Assembly: GCF_025917685.1 (NCBI RefSeq)
Contig: NZ_CP089518.1
Location: 4,031,001 to 4,095,000 of the forward strand
Source: Bacillus cereus
GTDB taxonomy: Bacteria > Bacillota > Bacilli > Bacillales > Bacillaceae_G
Length of the DNA stretch: 64,000 bases
Direction: 5' to 3'
The notes beneath the pieces are model-generated. The model was not told where the DNA came from. It saw only the letters and a program-made list of their open reading frames with translations, and searched no databases. This document shows, in pieces, positions 28,080-37,726 of the stretch (positions are counted from its first letter, which is position 1; every line of letters begins with the position of its first letter). Both the position numbers and the translations under genes were made by a program.

Positions 28080-29239
28080 GTTATTCTATCGATACACTCT
28101 TACTACACAACCAGTATAAACATGATACTCAAACAGGAGCTGTTAACGTTCCCATTTATAACACATCAACATTTCACCAGTTTGATGTAGATACTTTTGG
28201 CAAATACGACTATAGCCGATCTGGAAATCCAACTCGTGAAGCTCTGGAAGATATCATTGCTTTATTAGAAGACGGAACAAAGGGGTTCGCCTTTGCATCA
28301 GGCATTGCAGCGATTTCTACTGCTTTTCTACTGCTTTCACAAGGCGATCACGTACTCATTTCAGAAGACGTATACGGAGGTACTTACCGGATTATAACTG
28401 AAGTTCTCTCTCGTTACGGTGTTTCACATACATTTGTTGATATGACCAATTTAGAAGCAATAAAACAAAATATCAAATCGAATACGAAGCTCTTTTATGT
28501 AGAAACACCATCTAACCCACTTTTAAAAGTAACAGATATTCGCGAGGTTTCTAAACTCGCAAAATCTATTGGTGCTCTTACATTTGTTGATAATACATTT
28601 TTGACACCACTATTCCAGAAGCCGCTTGATCTTGGCGCCGATGTCGTTCTTCATAGCGCCACAAAATTTATTGCTGGTCATAGTGATGTTACTGCCGGAT
28701 TAGCAGTCGTAAAAGATGCTGAACTCGCTCAAAAACTTGGATTTTTACAAAATGCATTTGGCGCTATTTTAGGTCCTCAAGATTGTTCTCTCGTACTTCG
28801 CGGCCTAAAAACATTGCATGTACGTCTTGAGCACTCAGCTGCAGGTGCCAATAAAATTGCACATTATTTACAAGAGCACTCTAAAGTCCAAAATGTCTAT
28901 TATCCTGGATTACAATCACATCTTGGCTATGATATTCAACAATCTCAAGCAACATCAGCTGGGGCTGTCCTATCTTTCACTTTACAATCAGAAGATGCAC
29001 TCCGCCAATTTTTATCGAAAGTTAAACTACCCGTTTTTGCGGTTAGTCTAGGGGCTGTTGAATCTATTCTTTCCTATCCCGCAAAAATGTCACATGCAGC
29101 TTTATCACAGGAGGCACGTGACGAAAGAGGCATTTCTAATTCATTGCTTCGCTTATCTGTCGGTCTTGAAAATGTTAACGATCTAATATCCGATTTTGAA
29201 AATGCTCTTTCTTACGTAGAAGAACCTGTAAATGCATAG
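28076..29239 (+). CDS. metC: cystathionine beta-lyase
   Basis: 387-residue PLP enzyme cleaving cystathionine to homocysteine, pyruvate and ammonia. It is a paralogue of MetI with FGKYDYSRSGNPTRE, SEDVYGGTYRI and the PLP lysine in HSATKFIAGHSDV. The start overlaps the metI stop (ATGA). Under the same S-box, the two genes supply homocysteine to MetH encoded on the opposite strand. Confidence 0.92.
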   Translation: MSYSIDTLLLHNQYKHDTQTGAVNVPIYNTSTFHQFDVDTFGKYDYSRSGNPTREALEDIIALLEDGTKGFAFASGIAAISTAFLLLSQGDHVLISEDVYGGTYRIITEVLSRYGVSHTFVDMTNLEAIKQNIKSNTKLFYVETPSNPLLKVTDIREVSKLAKSIGALTFVDNTFLTPLFQKPLDLGADVVLHSATKFIAGHSDVTAGLAVVKDAELAQKLGFLQNAFGAILGPQDCSLVLRGLKTLHVRLEHSAAGANKIAHYLQEHSKVQNVYYPGLQSHLGYDIQQSQATSAGAVLSFTLQSEDALRQFLSKVKLPVFAVSLGAVESILSYPAKMSHAALSQEARDERGISNSLLRLSVGLENVNDLISDFENALSYVEEPVNA

Positions 29240-29243
29240 AGAA

Positions 29244-29283
29244 AAAAGAAGATATGAAATTAAGTTATCATATCTTCTTTTTA
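29244..29283 (+). terminator. terminator of metIC
   Basis: AAAGAAGATATGA pairs with TATCATATCTTCTTTTT around an AT-rich loop right after metC. Confidence 0.8.
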
Positions 29284-29409
29284 TGCTGTCTAGCATATTC
29301 ATTTTAATGTTTTTTCTTTTTGTATAGTTCATTAAAAAATAAAAGTATATCATCTATTTCCAAGTAATGGATTTATTGATATATTAAGAAATAAAAAGGG
29401 GTAAAAATA

Positions 29410-29922
29410 ATGGATACTTGTGCAGATATTTTAATCGTTATCGATTTACAAAATGGGGTATGTTATAGCGGAGAACATTTATTTGATTTACAAAATTTAC
29501 TTACAAAAGTAAATAAAAGAATTTCTTCATATAGAAAATCAAATAAACCAATCCTTTTTGTCCAACATTGCGATGATGATTTAGTACCCGAAAAAGAACT
29601 TTGGGCTATTCATACCGATCTAGATGTTCAAGAACAAGATTTTTTTGTAAGTAAAACACATGCCAATTCATTTTATAAAACAAACTTAAAAGAGATTTTA
29701 GATCAATTATCTGTACATCGTATTGAATTTTGTGGTGCCCAAACAGAGTACTGTATGGATGCTACAATTAAATTTGCCCACGGACTGAGATACGAAAATT
29801 TCATGGTACAGAAAACAACCTCTACGTTAAACAATCCATTTATGTCCGCAAAAGAGACAATTGATTTTTATGAGAATATATGGAATCACAGATTTTTAAC
29901 GTTGATAAAAGATGAGCTCTAG
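29410..29922 (+). CDS. isochorismatase-family cysteine hydrolase
   Basis: 170 residues with the alpha/beta fold of the isochorismatase-like superfamily. The presumed catalytic triad is D12 (IVIDLQNG), K82 (VSKTHANSF) and C115 (GAQTEYCMDAT). Members hydrolyse nicotinamide, isochorismate, N-carbamoyl compounds and others. Nothing here fixes the substrate. AAGGGGTAAAAATA precedes the ATG. It is monocistronic with its own terminator. Confidence 0.85.
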   Translation: MDTCADILIVIDLQNGVCYSGEHLFDLQNLLTKVNKRISSYRKSNKPILFVQHCDDDLVPEKELWAIHTDLDVQEQDFFVSKTHANSFYKTNLKEILDQLSVHRIEFCGAQTEYCMDATIKFAHGLRYENFMVQKTTSTLNNPFMSAKETIDFYENIWNHRFLTLIKDEL

Positions 29923-29987
29923 AATAAATGACTCATAACTTGATCATTCTAAGATTTATCAGCTACACTCAAATATTTAATCATCAC

Positions 29988-30020
29988 CATAAGGAAGCTG
30001 ATTATAATCAGCTTCTTTTA
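29988..30020 (+). terminator. terminator of the isochorismatase-like gene
   Basis: AAGGAAGCTGATTATAATCAGCTTCTTTT: a perfect short-loop palindrome with T run, 65 bases after the stop codon. Confidence 0.75.
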
Positions 30021-30350
30021 ACCTGTTTTATATTCTATATATATCATTATAATTCCTTTGTCATATTATTTTAAAAATTTCGTATATTCATTTGAAAGAA
30101 TAAGAAAATCATGATAAAATTGTGTTACAAATATATCTATATCTTTCAATTTTTAAAACGCATCAAAATTTTCACCCAAAAGTGTCATTTTACAAAACCG
30201 TACAAATTTATCTATTTTATTTACATCAGGGTCTCTTTTCTTACAATTTCTTTACTTTAGGACTTTTTTTCTGCAACAACTGTTTTCTTTTCTTTAATTT
30301 TTTGGTATGTATAGTATGGTATAACAGCTCACACGGAGGTGGAAAAGAAC
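30021..30350. other. AT-rich intergenic region before the ArsR gene
   Basis: Apart from a TATAAC at about 30317-30322, likely the -10 of the ArsR-type gene, nothing is recognised in these 330 bases. Short open frames here lack ribosome binding sites. Confidence 0.4.
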
Positions 30351-30641
30351 ATGTTAGAAACCTTTCAAAAAGAAATAGAACTATATGAAAGCAATGCAGA
30401 ATTATTGAAAGTGCTTGCTCATCCTGTTCGCTTATGTATTGTAAAAGGATTAATTGAACGTGGCCCAAGCAATGTTTCTACAATGTACACTGGCTTAAAC
30501 ATGCCACAATCTACAATTTCACAGCATTTAGCAAAGTTAAAAAGTGCTAAAATCGTTTCTAGTGAAAGAAAAGGATTAGAAATTTACTACAAAGTAGAAA
30601 ACGAAACAATTATTCAACTCGTTCGTGTATTATTAGGTTAG
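30351..30641 (+). CDS. ArsR-family regulator, PagR-like
   Basis: 96-residue winged-helix repressor. It begins MLETFQKEIELYESNAELLK at an ATG eight bases after GGAGGTGG; a GTG at 30339 lies inside that site and is rejected. The motif LKVLAHPVRLCIVKGL, the recognition helix MPQSTISQHLAKLKSAKI and the wing RKGLEIYYKV are very close to B. anthracis PagR and its chromosomal relatives. There is no clear metal ligand set, so it may respond to something other than metal. Targets are unknown. Confidence 0.85.
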   Translation: MLETFQKEIELYESNAELLKVLAHPVRLCIVKGLIERGPSNVSTMYTGLNMPQSTISQHLAKLKSAKIVSSERKGLEIYYKVENETIIQLVRVLLG

Positions 30642-30747
30642 GGACTAATAGACAGAGAAAAAGGACGTATTCTATATTTTTCATCTCATATCTTTAATAT
30701 AAATATATATCATGAGAGGAAATATATAATACTACATAAGTCGTATT

Positions 30748-30787
30748 AAAAAACAAGACACAGAAATATACTGTGTCTTGTTTTTTC
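30748..30787. terminator. bidirectional terminator
   Basis: AAAAAACAAGACACAG-AAATATA-CTGTGTCTTGTTTTTT, between the convergent ArsR and MidA-type genes. Confidence 0.88.
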
Positions 30788-31898
30788 ATATTGTTAAATA
30801 TCGATTCAACTGTAAATTCTTCATATCTTTCGTGTGCATAACAATATCAAAGGCACTTCCTAAGCCTCCGTTCAAAATCATAGAACGAACTGCTCGATTT
30901 CGTTTTTGAGTTTCAGAAAAAGGATTTGTATCTTGATGACTCGTAAGATGTTCTAATATCCCTGCCGCTAACAAAAACTCTGATTGCTTCCTATGCCATA
31001 TCGTATGAATCCCTTGTAGCTCGAAAATCACCTTCAACTCATCCCAATGAACATGGGTAGTTAAATCCATTTCTCCTGGATATGCAAGAGGGTTACGAAT
31101 TAGCTTATGCTTATAATATCCTCTTAAACTTCCTTCATGATGTGCAGGATGCATCCATTCTTCTCTTGTATAACCATAATCAACTGTAATACATATACCT
31201 CGCTGGAACCATTCCGCAATTTCTTCTATATACTCTTCCATTGCAATAGGTACCTCAAATCGCTGCCCCTCTGCAATATGAATATTATATTTCAATAAGT
31301 ATCGACCAATTTTTTTCTCTACTGGCCTAAATACTTCTGCAAGGTCCCCTTCCTCTGTATACGTGATACGTACTTCATACAAAATTCCATTTCTTTTCTC
31401 AACTACTTCAACAGGAAACGCATCAAATAGTTCATTCGAAAAAATAATTCCTTCGAAAGACTCTCCCATTTCAATATACGATGTATAATACGATACATTA
31501 TCAAATGAGCAAAGACTCTCCTGCTGTAATCTTCTATGAAAAGGGCTCACTTCAACAATTGAATAGTTTAAACTACTAAAGGTTTCCGGAGATAATTGTT
31601 TCCATTCTTGTAAAACATCATGGGCAAACTTTCCCGTTCCCCCACCAACCTCACAAATATTTGAAGAAACTTCTCCATTTTCAACAAGCCGAATAAAAAA
31701 CTTAGCAAAAGTCTTCGCAAAGACAGAAGATACATTACTACTCGTAAAAAAATCTCCTTGTCTTCCAATTTTTTCACGTTCTCTCATATAATATCCATGT
31801 CCTTCTGTATATAATACGAGGTTCATATACGTACTGTATGAAATTGAATAATCCTTTTCTTTCCCCATCCATTCTCTTAAAATGAGCTCCATCCCCAT
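30786..31898 (-). CDS. MidA-family SAM-dependent methyltransferase
   Basis: 370 residues. The glycine-rich SAM loop ICEVGGGTGKFAHDVL lies near residues 88-103. IIFSNELFDAFPVEVV and ICITVDYGYTREEW are hallmarks of the DUF185/MidA (NDUFAF7-like) arginine methyltransferase family. In mitochondria the relative modifies complex I; the bacterial substrate is unknown. It starts MGMELILREWMGKEKDYSIS, nine bases after the yqgX stop, so the two are probably co-transcribed with yqgX first. Confidence 0.85.
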   Translation of the reverse strand: MGMELILREWMGKEKDYSISYSTYMNLVLYTEGHGYYMREREKIGRQGDFFTSSNVSSVFAKTFAKFFIRLVENGEVSSNICEVGGGTGKFAHDVLQEWKQLSPETFSSLNYSIVEVSPFHRRLQQESLCSFDNVSYYTSYIEMGESFEGIIFSNELFDAFPVEVVEKRNGILYEVRITYTEEGDLAEVFRPVEKKIGRYLLKYNIHIAEGQRFEVPIAMEEYIEEIAEWFQRGICITVDYGYTREEWMHPAHHEGSLRGYYKHKLIRNPLAYPGEMDLTTHVHWDELKVIFELQGIHTIWHRKQSEFLLAAGILEHLTSHQDTNPFSETQKRNRAVRSMILNGGLGSAFDIVMHTKDMKNLQLNRYLTI

Positions 31899-31907
31899 AA
31901 TAACTCC

Positions 31908-32537
31908 TTATTGTAAAAATGGATTATTTTCTTTTTCAAATCCAATGCTTGTCTCTGGACCATGCCCACATAGCACTGCTGTTTCATCTGGTAATACAAA
32001 TAATTTCTCTTCAATACTTCCAATTAATTCAGCAAAGCTTCCGCCAGGCAAATCTGTTCTTCCAATACTCATTTGGAATAATACATCACCAGAAAATACG
32101 GCATTCGCCTCTTTACAATAATAAGAAATACTTCCTGGAGAATGTCCTGGTGTCTCAAAAATTTCAAAGTTAAAAGAACCGATCGTTAATGTACCTTCTG
32201 CATCAATAATTTGATCTGCTGGTTTCGCTGTAATACTGCGGTTCATCATAAAAATTTGCGATCCATTCACAGTTGCATCTCCTAACCAATCCGCTTCTTC
32301 TTTATGTACGTATACCGGAATACGAAAAGCATCTCTCACGGCATCAACAGCACCAATATGATCAAAGTGAGCATGCGTTAATAAAACCGCAAGGGGCTTT
32401 AACTGCGCTTCTTGTAAATATGTAACAAGTTTCTCTCCTTCATGACCAGGATCAAAAATAATACACTCATTTTGATCATTCGTTAAAATATAAGCATTTG
32501 TTTGTAATGGGCCTAAAGGCATTTGTGTCCATTTCAT
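31908..32537 (-). CDS. yqgX: metallo-beta-lactamase-fold hydrolase YqgX
   Basis: 209 residues, glyoxalase II-like. The Zn-binding THAHFDHIG is followed by TPGHSPGSISYY, FSGDVLF and CGHGPET. It probably cleaves a thioester such as S-lactoyl- or other acyl-thiols (inference). The ATG at 32537 has GGAGGAGAT seven bases upstream, giving MKWTQMPLGPLQTNAYILTN. It is divergent from yqgW. Confidence 0.9.
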   Translation of the reverse strand: MKWTQMPLGPLQTNAYILTNDQNECIIFDPGHEGEKLVTYLQEAQLKPLAVLLTHAHFDHIGAVDAVRDAFRIPVYVHKEEADWLGDATVNGSQIFMMNRSITAKPADQIIDAEGTLTIGSFNFEIFETPGHSPGSISYYCKEANAVFSGDVLFQMSIGRTDLPGGSFAELIGSIEEKLFVLPDETAVLCGHGPETSIGFEKENNPFLQ

Positions 32538-32707
32538 ATAAAAATCTCCTCCAGTTATTGAACTTACTTTCAATGATACAACATTTCTTTCTCTTAGGAA
32601 AAGAAAGGATGCTATCTCGACATTCATTTTTAAAACATGTACAATATAAAAGAGTAAATATTCCAAAAACTCATCGTAAGAAATAAGAAGACAGAGGAGG
32701 ATATTGT

Positions 32708-32881
32708 ATGGGCCTTGTTATTATTTTTGCGCTAGTCACTCTGTTAGCTGTATTTGCTACGCTTAGAACACTTCGCGAAAAGAACTTTTTCGCGGGCGGT
32801 TTTGCAATTGCAACCGTACTCGTTTTCGGATGGTTTACAATCATGACTGTTCTATATAATGGGTACCCTCCAACAGCTTAA
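32708..32881 (+). CDS. yqgW: DUF2759 small membrane protein YqgW
   Basis: A 57-residue protein, MGLVIIFALVTLLAVFATLR onward, with two membrane helices (about 2-19 and 30-50) joined by a charged REKNFF loop. GAGGAGGATATTGT precedes the ATG. It matches YqgW of B. subtilis, in the same place next to yqgX. The function is unknown. Confidence 0.85.
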   Translation: MGLVIIFALVTLLAVFATLRTLREKNFFAGGFAIATVLVFGWFTIMTVLYNGYPPTA

Positions 32882-32915
32882 TTCATTTACATGGAATTCT
32901 TCATCAAGATTTTGC

Positions 32916-32948
32916 ATAAAAAGAGGAAGGGGTGCCCCTTCCTCTTCT
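32916..32948. terminator. bidirectional terminator between yqgW and glcK
   Basis: AAAAGAGGAAGGGG-TG-CCCCTTCCTCTTCTC, a GC-rich stem with a very short loop. Confidence 0.85.
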
Positions 32949-32961
32949 CATATTTCACAAC

Positions 32962-33945
32962 TTATATCATCTTCGCTTCGTATTTGTGCTTTTTTACAAG
33001 CCAAGCTCCTCCGATAACACCTGCGTCATTACCAAGTGTCGCAATTGCTAACTTTGTGCTCTTTACAGCACGTGAGAAAGCATATTGCTCGAAATAGCGT
33101 TGAATTGGTTCTAATAACGCATCTCCAGCTTTAGACACGCCACCACCAATAACAATTTTCTCTGGATTCAATGTGCTAGAAAGGTTTGCTACAGCTAATC
33201 CTAAATAAGAAGCCACCTTTTCTACTACTTCGCCTGCTAGCTCATCACCTTGTCCATGCGCTTCGAATACATCTTTTGATGTAATACGCCCTTCTTCTGC
33301 TAACATAGAACGTAAAATACTCTCTTTATCAGTCTCTTGTATTTTTTGCATAGCAACACGCACAATACCCGTTGCAGATGTTACTGTCTCTAAACAACCA
33401 GACTTTCCGCAATTACATGGGAAAGCATTCTCTGTAACTACTGTAATATGTCCAATCTCACCTGCAGCACCACTTACACCGTGTACAATCTCACCATTGG
33501 CGATTACACCGCCACCAACACCCGTGCCAAGTGTCATGCAAATTAAATCTTTTGCTCCTTCACCAGCACCTTTCCACATTTCTCCAAGCGCTGCTAAGTT
33601 TGCATCATTATCTATCACAACAGGTAATCCTGTTTCTACTTCTAGTAAATCTTTTAACGGATAATTTTTCCAACCTAAATTAACCGCTTCATAAATCATT
33701 CCAGATGCGACATGTACAGGACCAGGAGCTCCCATACCAACACCAATTAACTTGCTTTTTAATTCACCTAACTCTTCTAACTTTTTATCAATAGCTTTCG
33801 CTACATCAAGTGTAATATGTTTTCCTTGCTCATTTGTATTCGTAGGGATTTCCCACTTATGTAAAATTTCACCGTACACATTAATAAATGCTAATTTAAT
33901 CGTTGTACCACCAAGATCAACACCAACTAACCATTTCTCTTCCAT
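32962..33945 (-). CDS. glcK: glucokinase, ROK family
   Basis: 327 residues. The N-terminal ATP loop is [14 protein letters not shown], the sugar-binding region has [22 protein letters not shown] follows, and the ROK zinc motif is [10 protein letters not shown]. It phosphorylates cytosolic glucose to glucose 6-phosphate. It stands 19 bases after yqgQ and is co-transcribed with it, as in B. subtilis (yqgR). Confidence 0.94.
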   Translation of the reverse strand: MEEKWLVGVDLGGTTIKLAFINVYGEILHKWEIPTNTNEQGKHITLDVAKAIDKKLEELGELKSKLIGVGMGAPGPVHVASGMIYEAVNLGWKNYPLKDLLEVETGLPVVIDNDANLAALGEMWKGAGEGAKDLICMTLGTGVGGGVIANGEIVHGVSGAAGEIGHITVVTENAFPCNCGKSGCLETVTSATGIVRVAMQKIQETDKESILRSMLAEEGRITSKDVFEAHGQGDELAGEVVEKVASYLGLAVANLSSTLNPEKIVIGGGVSKAGDALLEPIQRYFEQYAFSRAVKSTKLAIATLGNDAGVIGGAWLVKKHKYEAKMI

Positions 33946-33964
33946 GTTGCTTACCTACCTTTAT

Positions 33965-34165
33965 CTAATTCTTATTTATCTCTTTTTGAATTTCTTGCTT
34001 CAATAAAAATAAAGCTGTTTGATAGTCTTGTGGATCGATTAGCTGTGATTGATTTAATTCACGCAATTCATCTTGCATTAATTGTAAATCTGCAATTCGA
34101 TCACCTGTGTAAATAATCGTACCAAATTTCTTTAGCAATTGTTGAATATCATAAATGGATATCAT
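33965..34165 (-). CDS. yqgQ: YqgQ family protein
   Basis: 66 residues, MISIYDIQQLLKKFGTIIYT onward, a small all-helical protein conserved before glcK in bacilli. GAGGGTGATGAA precedes the ATG. The fold suggests nucleic-acid binding, but no function is established. Confidence 0.87.
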   Translation of the reverse strand: MISIYDIQQLLKKFGTIIYTGDRIADLQLMQDELRELNQSQLIDPQDYQTALFLLKQEIQKEINKN

Positions 34166-34268
34166 TTCATCACCCTCTATGCTTACTTACTATAAAAAAT
34201 TATAATAAGAAAACGTTCACATATTTTATTATAATCAAGAAGAAAAAGCCTCGTCAATTTTTATTTGT

Positions 34269-34847
34269 CTATACAAGCCCATTTATAACCATTGTTCCTT
34301 TTTCTGTAATAATTTTTTCTACATTTTTATCAAATGGTTCAACAGGAATATGTTTTACCATTTGATAATCATAAGCTAATGATAGCGTTTTCCCTTTATA
34401 ATGCACGAGATAACGATCATAGTAGCCGCCACCATATCCAATCCGTTCCCCTCGCCCTGTATAAGCTACTCCTGGCACGATAAGAAGATCAATTTCACAC
34501 GCATTCACTTCTTCCGTAAACGCTGGAATCGGTTCACGTAAATTCATATATACTGTTTCTAATTGATCAAAATTACTAATTTTCCGGAAAGACATCGTTC
34601 TTGTCCCTTTATTACACTTTGGAACAACAATTTTCTTTCCTTCTTCCCAAGCTTTTTCGATAATAGGATATGTATTCACTTCATGTTCCATCGAGAGAGT
34701 GATTCCAATTGTTCTAGCTTCAATCCACTCTTTTTGCCCATACAACGAAACTGCAATTTGTTCCGATAAAGTTGTATACTGTTCTTCAGATAAAGAATTC
34801 ATGCGTTCTATTATTTGTTTACGTAAACGTATTTTCTCTTCTTTCAC
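34269..34847 (-). CDS. yqgN: 5-formyltetrahydrofolate cyclo-ligase
   Basis: 192 residues from a GTG at 34847, eight bases after GGGGG. It converts 5-formyl-THF to 5,10-methenyl-THF using ATP. Signatures are the basic N-terminus (KEEKIRLRKQIIERM), VVPKCNKGTR, and the C-terminal GRGERIGYGGGYYDRYL. It helps recycle folate for the one-carbon genes elsewhere in the window. Confidence 0.92.
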   Translation of the reverse strand: MKEEKIRLRKQIIERMNSLSEEQYTTLSEQIAVSLYGQKEWIEARTIGITLSMEHEVNTYPIIEKAWEEGKKIVVPKCNKGTRTMSFRKISNFDQLETVYMNLREPIPAFTEEVNACEIDLLIVPGVAYTGRGERIGYGGGYYDRYLVHYKGKTLSLAYDYQMVKHIPVEPFDKNVEKIITEKGTMVINGLV

Positions 34848-34914
34848 ACACTTTTCCCCCTTACAGTGACACTTTACTCTACGAGGATAGTGTATCACTT
34901 TTACATAGGAATCG

Positions 34915-34952
34915 CATAAAAAAAAGAAACAGTAGGAAAATATTCCTACTGC
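34915..34952 (-). terminator. terminator of rpmG
   Basis: CAGTAGGAA-AATA-TTCCTACTG, reading into TTTCTTTTTTTT on the minus strand. Confidence 0.85.
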
Positions 34953-35102
34953 TTACTTTGTTTCACGGTGTAACGTAGACTTCTTGTCACGCTTGCAATA
35001 CTTTTTAAGCTCGATACGCTCAGCGTTGTTACGTTTATTTTTCTTTGAGATATAGTTACGATCTCCGCATTCTGTACATGCTAGAGTAATATTCACACGC
35101 AT
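34953..35102 (-). CDS. rpmG: 50S ribosomal protein L33
   Basis: 49 residues, [20 protein letters not shown] onward, ending TLHRETK. C9 and C12 form one CxxC, and C36 is the only cysteine of the second pair, as in the RpmGA variant of B. subtilis. Zn binding may therefore be altered. GGAGGGAAATAAGA stands before the ATG. It is a monocistronic ribosomal gene with its own terminator. Confidence 0.93.
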   Translation of the reverse strand: MRVNITLACTECGDRNYISKKNKRNNAERIELKKYCKRDKKSTLHRETK

Positions 35103-35171
35103 TCTTATTTCCCTCCAGTACTAATAACTTAAATCAGACTATACCATAATACCACTTTTAAAATAAAAATT

Positions 35172-37523
35172 CTACACCTTTTGATATTGTCTAATTTTTT
35201 CTATAAGATTTTTCATGTTTTCCCTTGCTATCACTGGGTTTCTAGCATGTGAATACACTAAAAATTTTGGTTGTTTTGCGTCAGAAACGATATAAGACCA
35301 CTCTTTTTCTGTATATTTGAACTGTACTCCTTTTAATATCCCGTCTTCTTTTCTTTCCATATCAGCCAATAATTTCCGCATCACTTTCCCTTTTTCCTTC
35401 CACGAACACACAACTTCATCACAAAGTAAATAGAGCGGAGGTGACTGCTCTATTATGCTGAGAAATGTTTTTCCCTGCAGTGCTATTAACTCAAATAATT
35501 TTCCTATTCGATATAAAATATCTCGCTTCCATCTTATTTGAAAAGACTTTTTTTCATCATGCATATAAAATAGAAGATAACAACCGCCCAATTTCAAAGA
35601 CATTGGGTAAATTTCACCTGCTGATTCAAATAATAAATCAGGAATATCTACTTCTTCAAAATCAGTTCCTTGGTAAATATTACTATGATTATCATATAAA
35701 TCGAATTGATTTCCTTGTTCAGAAAACATAAGCGCCATATTTGCTTTACTCGATTTCATCAAAGCTTTCACATGATCTTTTTGTTCCCCCGCATAAATCC
35801 ATGTAACTGTGCACCCAAGCCTTTGCAGAAAGAGCATAAGTAACTGTTGTAACATATCATTTCTCTTATTAATAAGAAGATGGAACTTCTGTTTTTGTAT
35901 TTTCTCTATATCAATGTGTTCTAATACTGCTTCTATATAATTATTTAAAGAAACATGAACCTGCTTACTTCGCCCCATTTCTTTCTCACATACGTAACGA
36001 AACGACTCAGACATATATAGTTGTTCGATCATTTTTTGCTGCTTATACGATAACATTCCATCCCTGCCATACATCTTTATAACAATCCCTCTATCACTTT
36101 CTACTTGAATAAAAACCCCACCTGCACAGTTCAAATTATGAATGGCATACTGAAAAAGTGACTCGTTCATTTCTTTACATTCCATCGTATGAATCCCAAT
36201 ACCATGAATAGCATGGAGGAATAAGTTTTTATAGGACGTTGTTTCTATATTTTCTTGACTTCCGATTAATATACTCTCTCCTTTTACAAAAAGAGAACCA
36301 TAAGCCATTGCGGCTTTCACAATAAATTGAGGGGTAATCTCAACATTGCCTCTTCCTACAATCCGGCTTTTTTGTAACCATCCTGCCCCCTTTTCACTCT
36401 CTTGAACACCAGCAGAGCCTACTATTGAATGACTATCTATCACCTTATATGGCCATAGTTTTCCTTTTTGCTTAATTACTGTACTTTTCCCTATATGGCA
36501 ACGGTCCGCTACGATACTTTTTTGAAAAAGTGTAACATCATCTTCAACCATTGTATGCTCTCCAATTGTTGTTTCTAGCAACTCACAATATTTTCCGATA
36601 CGGGCGTTTGCAAAAACGATGCTTTTTTGAAGATGAGAATAACTTGAAACGATACTATTTTTCCCTATAATAGAGTACGGTTCAATTACAGCACCAGCAC
36701 CAATTATTGCTCCTTCTCCAATAAAAGAAGGACCATGAATTTTCGTCCCTTTTCCTATCGTTACGCCTTCTCCCATCCACACCATTGGTAATACTTCTGT
36801 ATATGGAATAGGCACCTTCAATTTTTTCGTCAACAAATCGAATTGAGCTTGCCGATATTGATCAAATGTACCAATATCTAGCCAATAGTCTTCTGATAAA
36901 TATGCAAATAACGTATTTTTATTTGCCAATAATGGGAATACATCATGACTGAAATCAAAAAATCCCATGGATGGTATGTAAGAAAAAATTTCCGGCTCCA
37001 TTATATAAATACCTGTATTCACAACATTAGAAACTACCTCATTCCAACTCGGTTTTTCTATATATCGTATAATTTCTTGTTCTTTATTCGTTACAACTAA
37101 CCCAAATGAGAGTGGATTTTCTACTTCTTTCACAAACATCGTTACCATTCTCTTCTTCTGTTCATGAAATGCAATTCCTTCTGATAATTGAAAATCAGTT
37201 AGTGCATCCCCACTAATAACAACAAATGTTTCATCTAAAAAACTTTCCGCTTGCTTAATACTCCCTGCGGTTCCAAGTGGGGGAGAGTCTTCAAAATAAT
37301 ACAAGTTAACTCCCCATTTACTACCATCACCAAAGTACTGCTTAATAGCTGTACTCATATATTGAACGGTAATTGCAATTTCACGAATTCCATGCTGACG
37401 TAATAATTCAATATTATATTCAAGAACCGGCTTTTCTAACAATGGTAACATCGGTTTTGGAGTATTACATGTTAATGGTCTAAGGCGTCTTCCCTTTCCT
37501 CCAGCTAAAATAACCCCCTTCAT
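35172..37523 (-). CDS. sugar nucleotidyltransferase fused to a degenerate phosphohexomutase domain
   Basis: 783 residues in three parts. Residues 1-230 are a nucleotidyltransferase with GVILAGGKGRRLRPLT, PKPMLPL and SGDAL, probably intact. Residues 245-370 are left-handed beta-helix hexapeptide repeats. Residues 385-783 align with phosphoglucomutase/phosphomannomutase, but key loops have changed: where TASHNP should follow GGV there is AGGVFIQVESDRGIVIKMYG, and the DGDxDR metal loop reads SEQGNQFD. I infer NTP transfer to a hexose 1-phosphate with a non-catalytic, perhaps regulatory, mutase domain. It is monocistronic, with a foldback repeat upstream. Confidence 0.85.
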   Translation of the reverse strand: MKGVILAGGKGRRLRPLTCNTPKPMLPLLEKPVLEYNIELLRQHGIREIAITVQYMSTAIKQYFGDGSKWGVNLYYFEDSPPLGTAGSIKQAESFLDETFVVISGDALTDFQLSEGIAFHEQKKRMVTMFVKEVENPLSFGLVVTNKEQEIIRYIEKPSWNEVVSNVVNTGIYIMEPEIFSYIPSMGFFDFSHDVFPLLANKNTLFAYLSEDYWLDIGTFDQYRQAQFDLLTKKLKVPIPYTEVLPMVWMGEGVTIGKGTKIHGPSFIGEGAIIGAGAVIEPYSIIGKNSIVSSYSHLQKSIVFANARIGKYCELLETTIGEHTMVEDDVTLFQKSIVADRCHIGKSTVIKQKGKLWPYKVIDSHSIVGSAGVQESEKGAGWLQKSRIVGRGNVEITPQFIVKAAMAYGSLFVKGESILIGSQENIETTSYKNLFLHAIHGIGIHTMECKEMNESLFQYAIHNLNCAGGVFIQVESDRGIVIKMYGRDGMLSYKQQKMIEQLYMSESFRYVCEKEMGRSKQVHVSLNNYIEAVLEHIDIEKIQKQKFHLLINKRNDMLQQLLMLFLQRLGCTVTWIYAGEQKDHVKALMKSSKANMALMFSEQGNQFDLYDNHSNIYQGTDFEEVDIPDLLFESAGEIYPMSLKLGGCYLLFYMHDEKKSFQIRWKRDILYRIGKLFELIALQGKTFLSIIEQSPPLYLLCDEVVCSWKEKGKVMRKLLADMERKEDGILKGVQFKYTEKEWSYIVSDAKQPKFLVYSHARNPVIARENMKNLIEKIRQYQKV

Positions 37524-37580
37524 ATACTTCAGCCTCCACTTATATAATGTTCAAGAACTCCGTATACCACATATATATCA

Positions 37581-37684
37581 TTTATCCCTCATTAACTGCA
37601 GTAAACGCCCGACTCCCACCTAACTTCTTTGCTCCAGCCAAATTTTAAGGTGGGAGTTTTACTGTCCGCAAATAGCGGGATAAA
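37581..37684. repeat. bcr-type foldback element, short form
   Basis: 104 bases bounded by the inverted ends TTTATCCC and GGGATAAA. Inside, CAGTAAA faces TTTTACTG and ACTCCCACCT faces AGGTGGGAGT, so nearly the whole element folds on itself around a 25-base loop. The right-hand 77 bases match the repeat at 15356-15433. It lies 58 bases upstream of the nucleotidyltransferase gene. Confidence 0.75.
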
Positions 37685-37711
37685 TAAATGTACCTTTTAA
37701 CCTTAGCAAAA

Positions 37712-37726
37712 AAGAAAGCGCTTACT
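37712..37726. promoter_or_regulatory. cre-like sequence, one mismatch
   Basis: AAGAAAGCGCTTACT fits WTGNAANCGNWNNCW except at the second base. It is almost palindromic, 190 bases upstream of the nucleotidyltransferase gene. A weak candidate. Confidence 0.3.
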
